From an uncultured Pseudomonadales bacterium (GTDB lineage: Bacteria; Pseudomonadota; Gammaproteobacteria; Pseudomonadales; Pseudohongiellaceae): a DNA stretch of 64,000 nucleotides. A program made the position numbers and the translations under genes. Positions 38,752-49,445 of the stretch are shown here, piece after piece. The notes under the pieces were generated by a model. It was not told where the DNA came from. It saw nothing but the letters and a program-made list of their open reading frames with translations, and did no database searches. The stretch is from assembly GCA_943789335.1 (NCBI GenBank), contig CALSTS010000001.1, positions 124,001-188,000 of the forward strand, in the 5' to 3' direction. Each line of letters starts with the position of its first letter. Position 1 is the stretch's first letter.

Positions 38752-39762
38752 ATGAACACAAAAAGCATTCCCGTCATCAAAAGGTCAGCCCCTAAGTTTT
38801 TGCTTTGGATAACCACTATTCTGTATTACTTGCTCTTGCTGCCGTTTAGTTACTTGATGAAGTTAATCGGAAAGCCAGGCGCCTTATTTAACTTTATGGG
38901 CAGGAGAGCAGCAAATTCAAAAAAACTTGAGAAAGCCTTTAAAGGCTATATACCTGACGCTCAAGATATTTTTGTCAGCACTTTTGTCAAAAGCGGTACA
39001 AATTGGATGATGCAGATTGCTCACCAAATTGCATGGCATGGTGAAGGGGAATACGAAAATATCCATGATGCAGTTGCCTGGCCTGACACGCCAAATAAAG
39101 GCGCAACGAAAATGATGACGCCTCTAAATGGCGATATTATTAAGCAGTTGAGCCCTAGCGGGATGCGTGTAATAAAAACACATTTATCAGCACACTATGT
39201 GCCTATCAATGAACACGCAAAATATCTAATAGTTGTTCGCGATCCAAAAGAAGTATTTGTTTCCAGTTACCCCTTTGTTAGAAGCCTCGCCGGACCAATA
39301 ATGCCCGATGTAGATGTCTGGCTGGATATGTTTTTAACAAAACATTGGTCAATGAATTTTGGTAACACTTGGGCAGAACACACAGACAGTTATTGGAAAT
39401 TAAGAAATGAGCCTAATGTCTTGCTCTTGTCATATAGCCAATTAAAGCGTGACCCTGAAGCAGGTATACATCAAGTTGCTGAAACGATTGGGGTTAATTT
39501 AAGCGAGCAAGAATTTACCAAGGTGCTGGAGAAAAGTTCGGTTCAATATATGAAGGGAATCAATGATAAATTTAATCCTATGGGCAAATCTTCTTTCCCA
39601 TGGGGCGGGGACTTCAAAATGGTAAGAGAAGGTAAGACTGGTAATTCTTCAGAATTAATTTCAAGGGAACAACAGATAAGGATAGACAATCACTTTATTC
39701 AAGAACTCAAAAGCCTTGATTCTGATTTTCCTTATGATGAATTTTGCAATATAACGAAATAG
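38752..39762 (+). CDS. PAPS-dependent sulfotransferase domain protein
   Basis: 336 residues. An N-terminal hydrophobic helix (LWITTILYYLLLLPFSYLM, residues 22-40) may anchor it to the membrane. The 5'-phosphosulfate loop reads FVKSGTNWMMQIAHQ and the 3'-phosphate strand-helix reads YLIVVRDPKEVFVSSY, both hallmarks of cytosolic-type sulfotransferases. Such enzymes move sulfate from PAPS to hydroxyl or amine groups of small molecules, lipids or glycans. The acceptor is unknown. It stands alone between a terminator and the convergent manB gene. Confidence 0.85.
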   Translation: MNTKSIPVIKRSAPKFLLWITTILYYLLLLPFSYLMKLIGKPGALFNFMGRRAANSKKLEKAFKGYIPDAQDIFVSTFVKSGTNWMMQIAHQIAWHGEGEYENIHDAVAWPDTPNKGATKMMTPLNGDIIKQLSPSGMRVIKTHLSAHYVPINEHAKYLIVVRDPKEVFVSSYPFVRSLAGPIMPDVDVWLDMFLTKHWSMNFGNTWAEHTDSYWKLRNEPNVLLLSYSQLKRDPEAGIHQVAETIGVNLSEQEFTKVLEKSSVQYMKGINDKFNPMGKSSFPWGGDFKMVREGKTGNSSELISREQQIRIDNHFIQELKSLDSDFPYDEFCNITK

Positions 39763-39793
39763 TTCTTTTTCAGACACGCAACAAAGAAAATTA

Positions 39794-41143
39794 TCAGGAT
39801 AACAAAGCCAGTATTTCTGTGGTTTTTTCCTGCATCAACTTACTGTCTGCCCTAGATTCAACATTAAGTCGAATTACTGGTTCAGTATTAGACATACGCA
39901 AATTAAAACGCCACTGCCCCATATCCATACTTAGGCCGTCAGTAAAATCTGTTGCTATTGCAGCATCGCTATAAACGCCTTGTACTTTCTCTATGGCTTT
40001 TTTGGCATCCTCAACTTCTCGATTGATTTCTCCGCTGGCGGGAAAAGCCTGCATTCTTGCTTCGACCAAACTTGAAAATTTATGACCAGAAACTGAAAGT
40101 ATTTCTGCCACTAGTAACCAAGGAATCATCCCACTATCACAATAAAAGAAATCTCTAAAATAATGATGCGCACTCATCTCTCCGCCATAGACTGCGTCTA
40201 CTTGCCGCATTTTTTCTTTTATAAAAGCGTGCCCGCTTTTACACAACACTGCTTCGCCGTCAAACTCTTCAACTACAGCTAAAGTATTCCAGCTCAAACG
40301 CGGATCATGGATAATTTTTTCACCTGCCTGTTTCTTTAAAAATGCTTCAGCCAATAAGCCAACGATGTAATAACCTTCGATAAAAATGCCTTTCTCATCA
40401 AAGAAAAAACAACGATCAAAATCACCGTCCCAGGCAATTCCTAAATCTGCTTTATGCTCCAATATAGCATCTATAGTTGGCTGCCTATTTTCTTCTAATA
40501 AAGGGTTGGGCACACCGTTAGGAAAGTTACCGTCAGCCTCATGGTGAATTTTTATAAACTCAATCGGCAAATGCTTTTCAAGCATATCAACCACTGAGCC
40601 GGCGCCACCATTTCCAGCATTACAGACAACTTTTATGGGCTTTAATAAAGAAACATCAATGTAAGAAAGTAAATGTTCGATATAGGCTTGCTTGACATCA
40701 GCGTCCATGACTTGCCCTTTATTTTCAGGAATCAGAAAGTCATTAAGTTCAGCTAATGCTTTAATGTCTAATAAGCCAGTATCTCTGCTGATTGGTTTAG
40801 AATTTTCGCGCACGAATTTCATGCCGTTATAGTCTTTTGGGTTATGACTTGCAGTCACCACAATGCCGCCATCCATATTGAGATGACTGGTCGCAAAATA
40901 TATTTCTTCTGTACCACACTGCCCGATATTACTGACATTAACACCAGCATCAGTTAAGCCATTTATTAAAGCTTGGCATATTTTTTGGCTGCTTAAGCGA
41001 ATGTCATAACCTACAACAACTTGTTTTGGGTTCAAAAAAGCTGCATAAGCCTTACCAATTCGATAAGCGATATCTTCATTGAGTTGATCGGGAATACGAC
41101 CGCGGACATCGTATGCTTTAAAACAAGTTATTTCCTGAAACAC
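39794..41143 (-). CDS. manB: Phosphomannomutase/phosphoglucomutase
   Basis: 449 residues. The catalytic phosphoserine loop is [15 protein letters not shown]. The metal-binding loop is [14 protein letters not shown], the sugar-binding loop contains [15 protein letters not shown], and the phosphate-binding end is [15 protein letters not shown]. The enzyme interconverts hexose 6- and 1-phosphates for sugar-nucleotide synthesis (AlgC/CpsG group). It lies 23 bases downstream of galU, and a manC remnant follows upstream, so the three once formed a polysaccharide precursor operon. Confidence 0.94.
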   Translation of the reverse strand: MFQEITCFKAYDVRGRIPDQLNEDIAYRIGKAYAAFLNPKQVVVGYDIRLSSQKICQALINGLTDAGVNVSNIGQCGTEEIYFATSHLNMDGGIVVTASHNPKDYNGMKFVRENSKPISRDTGLLDIKALAELNDFLIPENKGQVMDADVKQAYIEHLLSYIDVSLLKPIKVVCNAGNGGAGSVVDMLEKHLPIEFIKIHHEADGNFPNGVPNPLLEENRQPTIDAILEHKADLGIAWDGDFDRCFFFDEKGIFIEGYYIVGLLAEAFLKKQAGEKIIHDPRLSWNTLAVVEEFDGEAVLCKSGHAFIKEKMRQVDAVYGGEMSAHHYFRDFFYCDSGMIPWLLVAEILSVSGHKFSSLVEARMQAFPASGEINREVEDAKKAIEKVQGVYSDAAIATDFTDGLSMDMGQWRFNLRMSNTEPVIRLNVESRADSKLMQEKTTEILALLS

Positions 41144-41166
41144 TGCTTTCCCTCTTCTCGTAAATT

Positions 41167-42009
41167 CTAATCTAATGCTTTATAAACATTTTCATAATAA
41201 AAAGTGCTGGCTTCCATAAACCCACCTACACTGCCGCAATCAAAACGTCGACCTTTAAACTTATATGCAAGAACTCCGCCTTGTTTTGCCTGGGTTAGCA
41301 AGGCATCGGTGATTTGCACTTCACCATTTCTACCAGGGGGTGTTTGGCGGATAATATCGAAAATATCCGGCGTTAAAATATAACGCCCGATTATGGCCAG
41401 ATTACTAGGTGCATCTTCAGGTGCAGGTTTTTCAACCATATCATTCACTCGTAACACACCTGGTTCGATTTCTTCCCCTGCAATAACGCCATATTTATGA
41501 GTTTCATCAGCAGGTACTTCTTCAATAGCAACGATACTGCACTGATATTTTTTATATAGATCCACCATTTGTGCTAACACGCCCTGATCCGGGGAGTAAC
41601 AAAGATCATCGGCTAGCACGACTGCAAATGTTTGATCACCTATTAAAGTTTCACCCGTTAAAATAGCGTGACCCAAACCTTTCATTTCAATCTGGCGGGT
41701 ATAGGAAAAAACGCATTCATCAATAATTCTACGTATATCTTCCAAATATTTTTCTTTACCAGTGCCGGAAATTTGATGTTCGAGTTCAAAATTAGTGTCA
41801 AAGTAATCCGCTATAGCACGCTTTCCTCTGCCAGTAATTATGGCCATATTATCCATACCTGCTTGCATGGCCTCTTCCACACCATACTCAATCAATGGCT
41901 TATTAACGACCGGCAACATTTCCTTGGGCATTGATTTCGTCGCTGGCAAAAAACGACTCCCATAACCCGCAGCAGGGAATAAACATTTCTTTATTACTTG
42001 CTCACTCAT
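41167..42009 (-). CDS. galU: UTP-glucose-1-phosphate uridylyltransferase
   Basis: 280 residues. The nucleotidyltransferase N-terminus [20 protein letters not shown] has the G-x-G-x-R-x-x-P-x-T-K signature. [20 protein letters not shown], then [10 protein letters not shown] with the metal-binding Asp, and [20 protein letters not shown] are all typical. It makes UDP-glucose for envelope glycans. It is followed by manB at 23 bases. Confidence 0.96.
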   Translation of the reverse strand: MSEQVIKKCLFPAAGYGSRFLPATKSMPKEMLPVVNKPLIEYGVEEAMQAGMDNMAIITGRGKRAIADYFDTNFELEHQISGTGKEKYLEDIRRIIDECVFSYTRQIEMKGLGHAILTGETLIGDQTFAVVLADDLCYSPDQGVLAQMVDLYKKYQCSIVAIEEVPADETHKYGVIAGEEIEPGVLRVNDMVEKPAPEDAPSNLAIIGRYILTPDIFDIIRQTPPGRNGEVQITDALLTQAKQGGVLAYKFKGRRFDCGSVGGFMEASTFYYENVYKALD

Positions 42010-42025
42010 TTCTCATTTTCCTCAC

Positions 42026-42147
42026 TTAAGAACTTCTTCCATATATATCTTCAAAGCGCTCAATATCATCTTTTCCTAGATAATCCCCACATTGCACTTC
42101 TATTAGTACAAGCGGTTCACTTCCCGGGTTTTCTAGACGGTGTTTCT
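42026..42147 (-). pseudogene. Remnant of mannose-1-phosphate guanylyltransferase/mannose-6-P isomerase (manC/algA C-terminus)
   Basis: The minus strand reads [20 protein letters not shown] and then [19 protein letters not shown] with a stop at 42026. This is the cupin end of type II phosphomannose isomerase/GDP-mannose pyrophosphorylase. An in-frame TAG stands right before KHR, and no further homologous residues were seen upstream. About 40 of roughly 480 codons remain. It sits directly upstream of galU, where algA/manC genes often sit. Confidence 0.8.
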
Positions 42148-42287
42148 ATTCAATAGGCATAAATGCTGGGCATTATACCCACATATCTAGTGAAATTATT
42201 ATCGTTTCAGGCCACTTATCTCTATAATAACGGCCTTTTGTCGATGCACACTTACGACTAGTGCCTATAAAATATACTTGAGAAATT

Positions 42288-42818
42288 ATGACAACTGAAT
42301 TTTCACCAAAAAGCAGTTATACAAAAGAAGAGCTTTTGGAGTGTGGTCATGGTCAATTATTTGGTCCCGGCAACCCTAAACTTCCCATCGATAACATGTT
42401 GATGATGGACAGAATCGTTGAAATATCTTCCGATGGCGGCAGTGATGGCAAAGGCCATATTATTGCCGAACTTGATATAAGACCTGACCTTTGGTTTTTC
42501 GAATGCCATTTTAATGGTGATCCGGTCATGCCGGGCTGCCTAGGCCTTGATGCTATGTGGCAATTAGTTGGGTTTTACCTGGGATGGCGAGGTAACAACG
42601 GTAAAGGTCGAGCATTAGGTTGTGGAGAAGTAAAATTTACTGGGGAAATCCTGCCAAGTCACAAAAAAGTTGTTTATGAGCTAAATATCAAACGTCTTAT
42701 TGAACGAAAATTGATCATGGGTATCGCTGATGGCACTGTTTCGGTAGATGGTCAGGTCATTTATACTACAAAAGGTTTGAAAGTAGGTTTATTTAAACCT
42801 GATGAGTCTTTATCCTAA
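42288..42818 (+). CDS. fabA: 3-hydroxydecanoyl-ACP dehydratase/isomerase
   Basis: 176 residues, hot-dog fold. The active-site His74 and Asp88 are in [20 protein letters not shown]. FabA dehydrates 3-hydroxydecanoyl-ACP and isomerises the trans-2 product to cis-3, starting unsaturated fatty acid synthesis. fabB follows 42 bases later on the same strand; this pair is the classic anaerobic-type unsaturated fatty acid operon (cytosol, FASII). Confidence 0.97.
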   Translation: MTTEFSPKSSYTKEELLECGHGQLFGPGNPKLPIDNMLMMDRIVEISSDGGSDGKGHIIAELDIRPDLWFFECHFNGDPVMPGCLGLDAMWQLVGFYLGWRGNNGKGRALGCGEVKFTGEILPSHKKVVYELNIKRLIERKLIMGIADGTVSVDGQVIYTTKGLKVGLFKPDESLS

Positions 42819-42860
42819 ACATTAGTTATTGTTTAGAGACAATTTAGAGGGTCTTGAATA

Positions 42861-44078
42861 ATGCGTCGTGTCGTCATTACAGGTATGGGAATCGTTTCCT
42901 GCCTTGGTATAGATAAAGAAACTGTCACCGAATCACTTTCAACCGGCCGAAGTGGCATAAGTTATCGCCCCGATTATGAAGAAGTTGGTATGCGCAGCCA
43001 CGTAGCCGGAGCCGTAGATATCGATTTTTCCGAGCATATTGATCGTAAAAGTTTACGGTTTATGGGGTCCGCTGCTGCTTATGGTTATATTTCCATGGCT
43101 AGAGCTATTGCCGACGCTGGCCTGACTGAAGATCAGGTTTCAAACATTCGTACCGGTATTATTATGGGTTCTGGTGGCACATCCACCCAAGACCAAGTAG
43201 AAGCAGTCGATATCTTACGAGAAAAGGGCTTGAAAAGAGTTGGTCCTTATCGAGTAACTCGCACCATGGGCAGCACTGTTTCAGCATGCTTAGCAACTCC
43301 CTTCAAAATCAAAGGCGTTAATTACTCCATTTCATCAGCATGCTCAACCAGCGCACATTGCATCGGAAATGCAATGGAGCTAATTCAACTAGGCAAGCAG
43401 GATATGGTTTTCGCTGGCGGTGGCGAGTCAGAACACTGGTCCCTGAGTTGTATGTTTGATGCTATGGGCGCTCTTTCAACCAAATATAATGAATCACCTG
43501 ATAAAGCATCTAGAGCCTATGATGCCGACCGCGATGGTTTTGTCATTGCTGGTGGGGGTGGCACTTTAGTCGTTGAAGAATTGGAACACGCACTTGCGCG
43601 TGGCGCTAATATCTATGCCGAGCTGACCGGCTATGGCGCAACATCTGATGGCTACGATATGGTTGCTCCTTCTGGAGAAGGTGCGGTTCGATGCATGCAA
43701 ATGGCTATGGCAACCGCTAATAACGATATTGATTACATTAATGCCCATGGCACCAGTACACCAGTGGGTGATATCCAGGAAATCAAAGCTGTTAAAGCAG
43801 TCTTTGGCGATAACATTCCGGCTATTAATTCCACTAAATCACTTTCGGGACATTCTCTTGGCGCGGCAGGCGTGCAGGAAGCCATCTATAGCTTGCTGAT
43901 GATGGAAAATAACTTTATTGCAGCTTCTGCTAATATTGAAAATCTTGATCCGGAAATTGAAGGTGTTCCAGTCGTAACGCAACGGAAGGATGATGTAGAA
44001 CTAAATACTATTATGTCCAATAGTTTTGGTTTTGGCGGCACAAACGCCACATTGATTTTCGAGTGTTATAAAGCTTAA
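42861..44078 (+). CDS. fabB: 3-oxoacyl-ACP synthase I
   Basis: 405 residues. The nucleophile Cys161 is in [16 protein letters not shown], and the two catalytic His are in [11 protein letters not shown] and [12 protein letters not shown]. FabB elongates the cis-3-decenoyl-ACP made by FabA, so the pair sets membrane unsaturation. The frame is complete, and the N-terminus [16 protein letters not shown] fits the family. Confidence 0.97.
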   Translation: MRRVVITGMGIVSCLGIDKETVTESLSTGRSGISYRPDYEEVGMRSHVAGAVDIDFSEHIDRKSLRFMGSAAAYGYISMARAIADAGLTEDQVSNIRTGIIMGSGGTSTQDQVEAVDILREKGLKRVGPYRVTRTMGSTVSACLATPFKIKGVNYSISSACSTSAHCIGNAMELIQLGKQDMVFAGGGESEHWSLSCMFDAMGALSTKYNESPDKASRAYDADRDGFVIAGGGGTLVVEELEHALARGANIYAELTGYGATSDGYDMVAPSGEGAVRCMQMAMATANNDIDYINAHGTSTPVGDIQEIKAVKAVFGDNIPAINSTKSLSGHSLGAAGVQEAIYSLLMMENNFIAASANIENLDPEIEGVPVVTQRKDDVELNTIMSNSFGFGGTNATLIFECYKA

Positions 44079-44165
44079 TCATCTGAGTCGCTATTTATCT
44101 GGATTACTGATTGTTTTTATAAAGAGTTAGCTAAATTTATTAACTTAAAGCGTGAGGTGAAGCGC

Positions 44166-44660
44166 ATGCTTACCACACTAAAAAACATTATCTTTTTATG
44201 CAGCTTGGTCCTAGCTTCGGCAAACCTTCAAGCTCAGTTGCTTGATAATTCTTCTAACGACCTTTTCACCAATAGTAATTCAGGTTTAACGACTTCTGCT
44301 GTGCAATCAGTATTACCTGCTGACTCAGCATTTGCTCTAAGTGCCTATATAGAAACTCCCAACACCCTGGTGCTTCGCTGGGATATTGAAGATGGCTATT
44401 ATCTCTATCGCAAAAGTTTGAATTTTATCGAAACGAACAATAACAGCCTGCAAAATCCTATTATACCAATGGGGATACAGACAGAAGATGAATTTTTTGG
44501 TGAAGTTGAAGTTTATTATCAACAATTACTAATTCGTATACCCTTCGATGCGACTAAAGTCGGTGACAATATTTCTCTACAACTTAATTATCAGGGCTGT
44601 GCAAAGGATAGCTACTGTTACCCTATGCAATTTAAAGAGCTAAATCTGGAAATAATCTAG
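44166..44660 (+). CDS. Stand-alone DsbD N-terminal (alpha) domain
   Basis: About 164 residues from ATG 44166 (SD GAGG; an upstream GTG at 44157 is possible). The signal peptide IIFLCSLVLASANLQAQ gives periplasmic export. The mature part matches the DsbD-alpha immunoglobulin-like domain: LVLRWDIEDGYYLYRKSL, FFGEVEVYY, and the active Cys pair in YQGCAKDSYCYPMQFKE. Full DsbD also has eight membrane helices and a thioredoxin-like domain (about 600 residues); both are absent here, and the next gene is unrelated. In Pseudomonas dsbD lies just upstream of aroQ, so this is likely its 5' remnant or a solo-domain protein. Confidence 0.82.
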   Translation: MLTTLKNIIFLCSLVLASANLQAQLLDNSSNDLFTNSNSGLTTSAVQSVLPADSAFALSAYIETPNTLVLRWDIEDGYYLYRKSLNFIETNNNSLQNPIIPMGIQTEDEFFGEVEVYYQQLLIRIPFDATKVGDNISLQLNYQGCAKDSYCYPMQFKELNLEII

Positions 44661-44774
44661 TTCCATAAAATTCTTTAGCTTTTCTTAAAGTTTTCAATAC
44701 CTTGTTACAGTGCATTTAACTGTCTATAGTCAATATGATAATTATTTAAGACTGACGTATTTTAGGTTCATGTA

Positions 44775-45935
44775 ATGGAATCAGAATCTCTACTTTTTTC
44801 TTTTTTTCTCATTTTTAGTGGTGCTGCACTATTAAGCACTCTGGCACTTTTTTTAAGGCAGCCCTTATTAGTCGCATATATAGTGGTGGGAGTTGTAATA
44901 GGGCCTTATGGTCTTGGGTATATTTCAGACCCTACGCTGTTAACCGACATTTCAGAATTTGGAATAATATTTCTTCTGTTCCTGCTTGGCCTTGATATGC
45001 AGCCAGCAAAATTACTCGTCACCTTAAAGAAAACTTTTCTGGTCACCATAGCCAGTGCTCTGATCTTTATGTTGATAGGTTTCAGCACTGGACTAATCTT
45101 TGCTTTTTCTACTACAGAAAGTCTTGTTATCGGATTTAGCATGATTTTTTCCAGCACAATTATTGGCATAAAGTTACTGCCAACAACTGTGCTGCATCAG
45201 AAACACATGGGCGAAATAATGGTAGGAATTCTGTTATTACAGGATTTTATTGCCATCTTTATTTTAGTGTTTTTGAACTCAGGTACTTTCGAACAGGCAA
45301 CTGCTCTTCGTGTGCTATTAGCCCTACCACTATTAATATTCACTACTTATATCACTACCAAATACATCCTAGTAAAACTTATCGCGCGCTTTGATCAATT
45401 CAAAGAATATATTTTTCTTCTGGCCATTGGCTGGTGTTTAGCCGTCGCTGAATTGGCATCTCTATTAGGCTTATCTGCTGAGATTGGTGCATTTGTCGCA
45501 GGCGTTTCACTTGCCACAAGTCCGATTGCCTTATATATCGCGATTAATTTAAAGCCCTTAAGGGACTTTTTCCTGATACTTTTCTTTTTCTCACTCGGAG
45601 CCCAGTTCAATATCTCACTACTCAACGAAATTATCTGGCCAGCATTATTGTTAGCGGGATTAGCGCTAAGTGTAAAACCAATTGTTTTCCACTTTTTACT
45701 TAAAAAGTTTAGTGAAAGGGATAGCTTAGCCTGGGATGCAGGATTAAGACTGGGACAAATTAGTGAGTTTTCCTTACTAATTGCTTTTGTTGCTACTCAG
45801 TCAGGCGTGATTGGTGAAGTAGCGTCTTTGGTAATTCAAGGCGCTGCAATTATCACCTTCCTTATCTCATCATATATCATCGTTCTGTTTTGCCCCTCAC
45901 CAATTGCGATTTCCAGCAAACTTCGACGTGACTAA
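44775..45935 (+). CDS. CPA2-family cation:proton antiporter (KefB/NhaS-like)
   Basis: 386 residues, about twelve hydrophobic segments. GPYGLGYISDPTLLTDISEF, then GIIFLLFLLGLDMQP, SSTIIGIKLLPTTVLH and ILLLQDFIAI with the conserved QD are typical. No TrkA-N or cytosolic domain is present, so it is not a glutathione-regulated Kef. It probably exchanges K+ or Na+ for protons at the inner membrane. It is inserted between the dsbD remnant and aroQ. Confidence 0.88.
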   Translation: MESESLLFSFFLIFSGAALLSTLALFLRQPLLVAYIVVGVVIGPYGLGYISDPTLLTDISEFGIIFLLFLLGLDMQPAKLLVTLKKTFLVTIASALIFMLIGFSTGLIFAFSTTESLVIGFSMIFSSTIIGIKLLPTTVLHQKHMGEIMVGILLLQDFIAIFILVFLNSGTFEQATALRVLLALPLLIFTTYITTKYILVKLIARFDQFKEYIFLLAIGWCLAVAELASLLGLSAEIGAFVAGVSLATSPIALYIAINLKPLRDFFLILFFFSLGAQFNISLLNEIIWPALLLAGLALSVKPIVFHFLLKKFSERDSLAWDAGLRLGQISEFSLLIAFVATQSGVIGEVASLVIQGAAIITFLISSYIIVLFCPSPIAISSKLRRD

Positions 45936-46062
45936 AATCACTTATCTAGAATTAACCAATAATATTTACAGTTTGACTTTCTTAAGTAGGAGCTCAACTA
46001 TCCAATATTTTTTATTTTCCCCATTTAATAAGTAGTTTTTATAGTTTTTTGACAAAATATCG

Positions 46063-46148
46063 TAAAAGTTGCTGACATTTGCTGCTAAAATCGTAAAATA
46101 GGCGAAATTATTAAAAGTTGCTGACATTTGCCGTCAAAATCGTAAAAT
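46063..46148 (+). repeat. Two 37-bp direct repeats, tandem promoter-like, before aroQ
   Basis: Both copies (46063-46099 and 46112-46148) share TAAAAGTTGCTGACATTTGC and end ATCGTAAAAT. They are 49 bases apart and differ in about three places. Each contains CTGACA-N16-TAAAAT, close to a sigma-70 -35/-10 pair. They are likely duplicated promoters for aroQ-accBC. Whether an activator binds between them is not visible. Confidence 0.6.
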
Positions 46149-46188
46149 GAGCAGCTTATTTTCTGACCAACTATACACGCAGCGACAC

Positions 46189-46626
46189 ATGGCTTCTATT
46201 CTTGTTATTAACGGTCCAAACCTTAACCTTCTTGGCGAGAGGGAACCTGAAATATATGGTTCTCAGACCTTGGAAGATATTAATGCTGTTTTACAAAAAC
46301 AAGCTGAAACTTCTGGCCTTGAGGTTGCCTTTTTACAAAGTAATGCTGAGCATGAAATTGTAGAGCGTATCCACCAGGCCAAAAAAGAAGGTGTTAATTT
46401 CATTATTCTCAATCCTGGTGCATTTACTCATACCAGCATCTCTTTGCGTGACGCCTTGCTGGGTGTTGAAATCCCGTTTATAGAAGTTCATCTTTCTAAT
46501 GTTCATGCCAGAGAAAATTTCCGCAAACACTCTTATCTTTCAGATATAGCCAAAGGTTGTATTGTTGGATTAGGCGCACAGGGTTACGAGTTAGCTTTGC
46601 AGGCGGCATCTCGACAATTAGGCTAA
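46189..46626 (+). CDS. aroQ: Type II 3-dehydroquinate dehydratase
   Basis: 145 residues from ATG 46189 ([20 protein letters not shown]). The longer frame from 46147 overlaps the promoter repeat and is not supported. Type II dehydratase converts dehydroquinate to dehydroshikimate in the shikimate pathway. The catalytic Tyr is in PEIYG, and [16 protein letters not shown] and [20 protein letters not shown] are active-site loops. It precedes accB, as in most gammaproteobacteria. Confidence 0.96.
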   Translation: MASILVINGPNLNLLGEREPEIYGSQTLEDINAVLQKQAETSGLEVAFLQSNAEHEIVERIHQAKKEGVNFIILNPGAFTHTSISLRDALLGVEIPFIEVHLSNVHARENFRKHSYLSDIAKGCIVGLGAQGYELALQAASRQLG

Positions 46627-46680
46627 ATCCCAGATACAAATAACTAAAGTTTTAAGTAAAGTAAGTATAGAGAGAACGTA

Positions 46681-47133
46681 ATGGATATAAGAAAAGTAAA
46701 AAAGCTAATTGAATTACTGGAAGAGTCAGGCATTAATGAAATTGAAATCAAGGAAGGTGAAGAATCCGTCAGAATAAGCCGCGGTGCTAGCATACAGCAT
46801 GCTCCATTCGCGCAACCTTATCCTATGGCTGCACCGACTCCAGCGCCAATCAGCAGTCCCGTAGCTGAAGCCAAAGTGGAAGAAACTAGTGCTTTTCAAG
46901 GGCATGCTGTTAAATCGCCTATGGTTGGGACTTTTTACCGCTCACCTTCTCCAAGCTCTCCAGTTTTTGCTGAAGTCGGTAAACACGTTAAAGTTGGCGA
47001 TGTTATTTGTATCGTTGAAGCCATGAAAATGATGAATCAAATAGAGGCCGACAAAGCTGGAGTGATAGAAGCTATTTTGGTTGAAGATGGTGAGCCTGTT
47101 GAATTTGATCAACCCCTGGTTACCATTGCTTAA
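46681..47133 (+). CDS. accB: Biotin carboxyl carrier protein of acetyl-CoA carboxylase
   Basis: 150 residues. The N-terminal helical part is followed by an Ala/Pro linker ([20 protein letters not shown]) and the biotinyl domain with [12 protein letters not shown], the Lys being biotinylated. It carries CO2 between AccC and AccAD in the first step of fatty acid synthesis. accC follows 38 bases later. Confidence 0.97.
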   Translation: MDIRKVKKLIELLEESGINEIEIKEGEESVRISRGASIQHAPFAQPYPMAAPTPAPISSPVAEAKVEETSAFQGHAVKSPMVGTFYRSPSPSSPVFAEVGKHVKVGDVICIVEAMKMMNQIEADKAGVIEAILVEDGEPVEFDQPLVTIA

Positions 47134-47171
47134 AACCCTCCATTCCACAATTAAAAAGCTGATTCCCTTTT

Positions 47172-48512
47172 ATGATTGAAAAAGTATTAATAGCCAACCG
47201 CGGTGAAATTGCTTTACGCATATTACGCGCCTGCAAAGAACTAGGCATCAAAACCGTCGCAGTTCATTCAACTGCTGATAAAGATTTAATGCATGTTCGC
47301 CTGGCAGATGAATCTGTTTGTATTGGCCCACCTAGATCAATAGACAGTTATTTAAACGTCCCGGCTATTATCAGTGCCATGGAGCTAACTGACGCTCAAG
47401 CTGTACACCCCGGCTATGGATTTTTATCTGAGAATGCAGATTTCGCTGAACAGATTGAGAAATGTGGATTTATTTTTATTGGCCCAAGAGCTGAGACCAT
47501 CCGCATCATGGGAGATAAAGTTGCAGCTATTGACGCCATGATAAAGGCTGGCGTTCCAACCGTACCCGGTTCAAATGGGCCAATTACCGATGATAATCCA
47601 CGCACCTTAAAAATTGCTCAAGAAATTGGCTACCCAGTGTTAATTAAAGCAGCTGCCGGCGGCGGTGGCCGTGGCATGCGAGTGGTCGAAAAAGAAGAAG
47701 ACCTGCTGGGCTCTATTACTGTTACTCAAAATGAAGCAGGATCTTTCTTCGGCAATAGCATGGTCTATCTGGAAAAATATTTAGGCAACCCACGCCATGT
47801 TGAAATACAGGTGATTGGTGATGGTGAAGGAAATGCCATCAGCTTAGGTGACAGAGATTGCTCTCTACAAAGGCGCCACCAAAAAGTCGTAGAAGAAGCG
47901 CCCGCACCAGGCGTCACTGATGAAGAACGCCACAACATCATGAATTCATGCATCCAAGCCTGTCAAAATATAAAGTACCGAGGCGCCGGAACATTTGAAT
48001 TCCTATACGAAGACGGCAATTTTTACTTTATTGAAATGAATACACGTGTTCAGGTCGAGCACCCTGTTACTGAACTCATTACTGGAATTGATATCGTTAA
48101 AGAACAATTAAGAGTTGCTTCTGGCCTACCTTTATCTGTTACACAAGATGAGATTACGATTAAAGGGCATGCGATTGAGTGCCGAATTAATGCTGAAGAC
48201 CCGGTCAGCTTTTTGCCTAGCCCAGGTAAAGTCAATATTTTCCATGCTCCGGGTGGCAACGGAATTCGTGTTGATTCTCACATGTATAGCGGCTATACAG
48301 TTCCACCTCATTATGACTCTCTTATCGCTAAGTTAATTTCTTATGGCGCCGATCGAAATGAGGCTTTTGTAAAAATGGCTAATGCACTTGAAGAAATGCA
48401 CATTGATGGAATCAAAACCAATATACCTTTGCACCAGGATATTTTCCGTGATGAAGGCTTCAAAGCCGGTGGTGTCAACATTCACTATCTGGAAAAAAAG
48501 CTTAAGCTTTAA
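47172..48512 (+). CDS. accC: Biotin carboxylase subunit of acetyl-CoA carboxylase
   Basis: 446 residues. The N-terminal part has [19 protein letters not shown]. The ATP-grasp loop is [14 protein letters not shown], and metal and biotin residues lie in [16 protein letters not shown]. It carboxylates the AccB biotin with ATP and bicarbonate. It is tightly linked to accB and to prmA downstream (19 bases). Confidence 0.97.
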   Translation: MIEKVLIANRGEIALRILRACKELGIKTVAVHSTADKDLMHVRLADESVCIGPPRSIDSYLNVPAIISAMELTDAQAVHPGYGFLSENADFAEQIEKCGFIFIGPRAETIRIMGDKVAAIDAMIKAGVPTVPGSNGPITDDNPRTLKIAQEIGYPVLIKAAAGGGGRGMRVVEKEEDLLGSITVTQNEAGSFFGNSMVYLEKYLGNPRHVEIQVIGDGEGNAISLGDRDCSLQRRHQKVVEEAPAPGVTDEERHNIMNSCIQACQNIKYRGAGTFEFLYEDGNFYFIEMNTRVQVEHPVTELITGIDIVKEQLRVASGLPLSVTQDEITIKGHAIECRINAEDPVSFLPSPGKVNIFHAPGGNGIRVDSHMYSGYTVPPHYDSLIAKLISYGADRNEAFVKMANALEEMHIDGIKTNIPLHQDIFRDEGFKAGGVNIHYLEKKLKL

Positions 48513-48531
48513 CTTTACCGGGTAGAATTTT

Positions 48532-49437
48532 ATGGGCTGGATTCAATTGCAGCTGAGCACCACCCCCGATCTAGCTGAAGATCTGGAAGTTCTCCTAGAA
48601 TCAAATAACTCTCTTGCTATTACGCTGATTGATGCCGCTGATCAACCAGTTTTTGAACCTGTCAGAGGAGAAACTCCGCTTTGGGATAGCATCATCCTCA
48701 CAGCACTTTTCCCGGCTGAACAAGATCCCGAAAAACTCATTCAAGAACTGAGCCAAGGTTATTTACCAAATAAATTACCTCCCATTGAACTTAAACTACT
48801 TGAAGATGAGGACTGGGAACGCGCATGGATGGATAATTTTAAGCCTATTTGTTTCGGTGGAAAATTATGGATTTGTCCAAGCTGGGCTAAAGCGCCAGAC
48901 CCTGGGGCTGTCAATATTATGCTTGATCCCGGACTGGCATTTGGCACTGGAACCCACCCAACCACTGCGCTTTGCCTAAGTTGGCTTGATCAGCAAGAAT
49001 TAAAGGGAAAGGAGCTTATTGATTACGGCTGTGGTTCGGGTATTTTAGGCATTGCCGCTCTGCTGCTTGGTGCTAAAAAAGTAATAGCCGTGGATAACGA
49101 TCCTCAAGCGCTGACAGCAAGTAAAAGTAACTGTGAAAAAAACCAAATCGAGCTAACAAAGTTTCCTGTCTTTTTACCCAAAGAATTTGTGGAGCAAATC
49201 AAACTCTCTCACATAAAGCCAACTGATATTCTACTGGCAAATATATTAGCAGGTCCCTTAATAGAGCTAGCAGCATATTTCGCTGCACTGCTTAAACCCA
49301 ATGGTGAAATCCTTCTTTCGGGCATACTGGAAGAACAAGCAGAAGAAGTAATAAAAGCCTATGGATCCTGGTTTGAATTTGAAGCCATCACATCTCAAGA
49401 CGGTTGGGTTAGAATTGTTGGGCGTCGCATAACATAA
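48532..49437 (+). CDS. prmA: Ribosomal protein L11 methyltransferase
   Basis: 301 residues. The N-terminal substrate domain contains WIQLQLSTTPDLAEDLEVLL. The SAM motif is LIDYGCGSGILGIAALLLGA, and the post-motif NPPY-type segment reads DILLANILAGPLIELAAY. PrmA trimethylates several lysines of ribosomal protein L11. Its position after accC is conserved. Confidence 0.96.
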   Translation: MGWIQLQLSTTPDLAEDLEVLLESNNSLAITLIDAADQPVFEPVRGETPLWDSIILTALFPAEQDPEKLIQELSQGYLPNKLPPIELKLLEDEDWERAWMDNFKPICFGGKLWICPSWAKAPDPGAVNIMLDPGLAFGTGTHPTTALCLSWLDQQELKGKELIDYGCGSGILGIAALLLGAKKVIAVDNDPQALTASKSNCEKNQIELTKFPVFLPKEFVEQIKLSHIKPTDILLANILAGPLIELAAYFAALLKPNGEILLSGILEEQAEEVIKAYGSWFEFEAITSQDGWVRIVGRRIT

Positions 49438-49445
49438 GCAAAACT

